The translations under genes and the position numbers were made by a program. DNA of 64,000 nucleotides from Duncaniella muricolitica (GTDB lineage: Bacteria; Bacteroidota; Bacteroidia; Bacteroidales; Muribaculaceae). Position 1 is the stretch's first letter. Every line of letters begins with the position of its first letter. Below the pieces are notes generated by a model. It made no database searches. It was not told where the DNA came from and was given only the letters and a program-made list of their open reading frames with translations. This document shows positions 61,536 to 64,000 of the stretch, one piece after another. The stretch covers positions 3,286,001-3,350,000 of the forward strand of contig CP061009.1 in the NCBI GenBank assembly GCA_025808375.1. The letters are read 5' to 3'.

Positions 61536-62492
61536 ATGAGAAAACATTTTACTAAATTCTTGACTCTGACGACCGTAGCGGTCACAGCAGCCGTCTTCAC
61601 CGGATGTTCCAGTGAAGATGAACCATTCGCCGACTTTGAGAGCAAAATGGAGGTTGAGAACCCAGTTAGTCGTGCGGTCGTGCAAGGCGATTCAACAATC
61701 ATCACGTTTGATGATTTTGAATCAACCATGATGGCAATGCCCACTTCTTATGGTGCAAACTATTACGGCAATACTGGAAGCTATGCACAGGTAAAGCAAA
61801 TTAAAGATCTTTCAGGCATCTTTGAGTCATCAATCAATGTAATTGGCGGTTCTACCGCCTTCTATAATGGCGGTCTGGCTCTTTCTAAATGGAACTATCG
61901 GTCGAATCCTGGTAGTGGTACCAATATTACCGGTTCTGGAACTGGCGATTGGTGGTATTCATATAACAATCAGATGAGTGTGTACAACACCACTTCAACT
62001 GACGGAGCTAATGTTAATGCAGGTCATAGTGGCAATAACTTTGCAGTTGTATATGGGTATCAGGATTTTTACAATTCACAGTGGATGGCTAAGCCATCTT
62101 TCTCTTTTATCCGAAAAAAAACTCTAAAAGGTCTGTGGTTTTGTAACTCTTCCTATACATATGGAGTGATAATGAACGGCAATCAATTTGGCGTTTCTGG
62201 TGTAGCTACACCTTTATCAAAGCAAGTTGATGGTGATGGAAATTGTATTGGCTATTTTCAAGTTGAATTAGAATGTTATAATGAAAATGGTGAACTGTTG
62301 GCCACCTATGTTCAAACTTTGGCAGATTACAGAAACGGAAAAAAACAAGATCCTGTTACCACTTGGACATACTGGCCAATTAATCAGTCAAATGTAAAAA
62401 CTGTAAAACTGAACTTCTCTGGTTCGGATACTGGTGACTACGGTCTGAACACTCCAGCCTATATTTGCCTTGATGATATTACTATTAAATAA
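61536..62492 (+). CDS. DUF4465 domain lipoprotein under a cobalamin riboswitch
   Basis: A 318-residue lipoprotein with signal peptide and lipobox (VTAAVFTGCSSEDEPFADFE). It has a DUF4465-type beta-sandwich: TIITFDDFESTMMAMPTSYG, DWWYSYNNQMSVYNTTSTDG, SGNNFAVVYGYQDF, and the terminal YICLDDITIK. Its control by the riboswitch suggests it is a surface B12-binding or accessory protein of a Btu locus. Proteins of this kind are known near btuB/btuG genes in Bacteroides. Binding is inference. Lower GC than the left part of the window. Confidence 0.85.
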   Translation: MRKHFTKFLTLTTVAVTAAVFTGCSSEDEPFADFESKMEVENPVSRAVVQGDSTIITFDDFESTMMAMPTSYGANYYGNTGSYAQVKQIKDLSGIFESSINVIGGSTAFYNGGLALSKWNYRSNPGSGTNITGSGTGDWWYSYNNQMSVYNTTSTDGANVNAGHSGNNFAVVYGYQDFYNSQWMAKPSFSFIRKKTLKGLWFCNSSYTYGVIMNGNQFGVSGVATPLSKQVDGDGNCIGYFQVELECYNENGELLATYVQTLADYRNGKKQDPVTTWTYWPINQSNVKTVKLNFSGSDTGDYGLNTPAYICLDDITIK

Positions 62493-62500
62493 TCTGACTA

Positions 62501-62538
62501 TGGTAAGCAACTTTGGCTAATCCTATTGTTGCTTACCA
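62501..62538 (+). terminator. Hairpin between the two B12-locus lipoprotein genes
   Basis: A perfect 11-bp stem TGGTAAGCAAC / GTTGCTTACCA with a 16-nt loop, followed by T-rich TATTTGTATTTT. It may act as a partial terminator that lowers expression of the downstream gene. Confidence 0.7.
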
Positions 62539-62559
62539 TATTTGTATTTTAAAGAAACA

Positions 62560-64000
62560 ATGCGAATCCCAAGTGTAACCTTATGTGTTTTACTTTGCAT
62601 TTTTATAAGCTCTTGCAATAAAGATGATATAATTGTTGACAATGGAACTTTAAAACCTATTATCATCCTTGATAATGTGAGTGGAGTTTATAATGTTAAG
62701 GTGGGTAAGGAATTAAGCATTAGTCCTACATATGAGAATGCGGATGATGCTTTGTTCTCTTGGACTATTGACGGAAAACTTGTATCGAATCAAAAAGCTT
62801 TTTCTCATACATGGGAGGAAGCGGGTGATGTATTTATTACATTGCGAGTTGATAATGAAAATGGATATGCCGCAGAAGAACTTAAAGTGGAAGTAAAAGA
62901 TTTACTTCCACCTGCCATTAATTTATTCATTCCCTCAAAAGGACTTAAAGTTCAAAAAGGTCATGACCTGCTTCTCGCACCGGAAATAGCAAATCAAGAT
63001 ATAGGAGATTTCAAAATTGAATGGTTAAGAAATGAAATTGTTGTGTCGGATAAACTAACCTATATATTTAATGAAGAAAATTTAGGTTCATATCCGATAA
63101 CTATTAGAGCTTCAAATGAAGATGGGCTTACTGAAGAAGAGCTGGAGATTGAGGTAGTAGAAAATATGCCATATACGGTTTCTTTTCAAAAACCGTATTA
63201 TAATGCAAAAGAAACTACCAAATTTACTTTTGCAGGTCGCTCTGTTTTCTTAAAGCCCCAATTGGAATACTTTGACAATCCTGCTTTTCAGTGGGCTGTC
63301 AATGGCAAAGCTGTAGAAGGAGCTACTGAACCATTATTAATATTTACTCCTGAAAAGGACGGTGAGTATCTTATTTCAGTTGCAGTAACAGAAGAGGAGA
63401 ATGGAATTTCTGTTGAATCAAAAATTAGAGTTGTATGTGAGCCAGGAGCACAGTCATCAAGATATCGAGCAGCAAATACCTCCAGCTCAGCTTATTCAAC
63501 AGATGTTTTTGAATTTTTACCTGCACCCGGGCAATTTGTGAATGAAACGAATTCCGGTGGGTTCAAAGGTGATGAAGTAACTTTTAATGCTGCAAATCAA
63601 TATGCTGCAGAGCGACTGGCAAATAAAAAGTACGTTTCCCTTGGTTCTTTTGGAGGATACGTTATTGTCGGATTTGATCATAGTATTCCCAATAAAGGCG
63701 GATATGATTTTGCAATCCAAGGAAATGCTTTTTTAAGCGATCAAGGAGGAAGCAATGAGCCCGGCATTGTTTGGGTAATGCAAGATGTAAATGGGAATGG
63801 TCTTCCAGACGATGAATGGTATGAGCTTAAAGGTAGTGAGACTGGTAACGGTTCAACTATTCAAGATTACGAAGTAACATACTATCGTCCGGTGTCCGCA
63901 CGCTCAAATGTTTATTGGACTGATAATTTGGGAAATTCTGGGTCTGTTGATTACAATTCATATCATCAACAGAACTCTTATTATCCTCTTTGGATGAATC
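62560..64000 (+). CDS. Ig/PKD-like surface lipoprotein of the B12 locus, 3' end beyond the window
   Basis: I translated an open frame of 480 codons from the ATG at 62560 to the window edge. It begins with a signal peptide and lipobox (VLLCIFISSCNKDD). Three Ig/PKD-like repeats follow, each ending in a G-x-Y-x-I/V pattern (SWTIDGKLVSNQKAFSHTWE; FKIEWLRNEIVVSDKLTYIF; FQWAVNGKAVEGATEPLLIF). From about residue 310 a different C-terminal domain begins, including VSLGSFGGYVIVGFDHSIPN, GGYDFAIQGNAF and WVMQDVNGNGLPDDEWYELK. Low GC (below 40%). Its position after the DUF4465 gene suggests a cobamide capture or surface function. Confidence 0.8.
   Translation, partial: MRIPSVTLCVLLCIFISSCNKDDIIVDNGTLKPIIILDNVSGVYNVKVGKELSISPTYENADDALFSWTIDGKLVSNQKAFSHTWEEAGDVFITLRVDNENGYAAEELKVEVKDLLPPAINLFIPSKGLKVQKGHDLLLAPEIANQDIGDFKIEWLRNEIVVSDKLTYIFNEENLGSYPITIRASNEDGLTEEELEIEVVENMPYTVSFQKPYYNAKETTKFTFAGRSVFLKPQLEYFDNPAFQWAVNGKAVEGATEPLLIFTPEKDGEYLISVAVTEEENGISVESKIRVVCEPGAQSSRYRAANTSSSAYSTDVFEFLPAPGQFVNETNSGGFKGDEVTFNAANQYAAERLANKKYVSLGSFGGYVIVGFDHSIPNKGGYDFAIQGNAFLSDQGGSNEPGIVWVMQDVNGNGLPDDEWYELKGSETGNGSTIQDYEVTYYRPVSARSNVYWTDNLGNSGSVDYNSYHQQNSYYPLWMN

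Noticed and set aside
1..64000. CRISPR array
   Set aside because: No series of short direct repeats with regular unique spacers was found; the repeats present are inverted repeats, IS copies and leader duplications.

Overview
The window looks like a chromosome segment of a gut Bacteroidales. A moderately GC-rich core, SusC/SusD/SusE-type loci and TAnnTTTG-type -7 promoter boxes before many genes would fit the Muribaculaceae, but the family assignment is inference. About the first 34 kb is core chromosome. The rest is accessory DNA: a decayed conjugative element, a second integrase module, nested insertion sequences, and a vitamin B12-regulated surface lipoprotein locus at the right edge.

1-13 kb, mostly minus strand: a partial mannose-1-phosphate guanylyltransferase, a LolC/E-type permease, rbfA, serS, a YqeY-like protein, the DUF3822-rsmD pair, the potassium system trkA-trkH, a MATE exporter, a patB/malY aminotransferase with one in-frame TAG, and a DUF3737 beta-helix protein. 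12.8-16 kb: an NTF2-like gene and an HxlR regulator are divergent around a palindromic operator-like site. They are followed by a 327-bp MITE-like element and an intact IS4-family element (1314 bp, 9-bp target duplication) inserted exactly at the start codon of a flavin reductase gene. 16-23.5 kb: a SusC-SusD-SusE-SusF type outer membrane uptake operon. 24-26.8 kb: pdxJ-exbB-exbD-tonB. 26.9-28.2 kb: a small conserved protein and nadK. 28.3-34.3 kb: the branched-chain amino acid operon ilvD-ilvB-ilvN-acyl-ACP thioesterase-ilvC.

34.7-59.7 kb: a tRNA gene with CAT anticodon is followed by a tyrosine recombinase that has lost its catalytic C-terminus. Then comes the body of an integrative conjugative element: small ORFs separated by unusually long, partly duplicated non-coding leaders, ssb, a broken DNA methylase/helicase gene, a primase-like gene, an AAA ATPase plus RloB pair resembling an abortive-infection module, and a tra operon (two DUF4134 genes, a DUF4133 gene, a truncated traG). 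A fimbrillin-like lipoprotein gene is translationally wedged between traF and traG. A second element (helix-turn-helix protein plus intact tyrosine integrase) abuts the traG truncation. Two inverted copies of one IS21-family element flank 45.4-55.8 kb. The right copy carries a second copy of the IS4 element. Both right-hand copies are full of single-base homopolymer insertions, which may be assembly error or real decay.

59.7-64 kb: a DUF4143-type AAA ATPase on the minus strand, then on the plus strand a cobalamin riboswitch with a downstream terminator, a DUF4465 lipoprotein and the start of a large Ig/PKD-like surface lipoprotein. Together these suggest a B12 acquisition locus that continues beyond the window.
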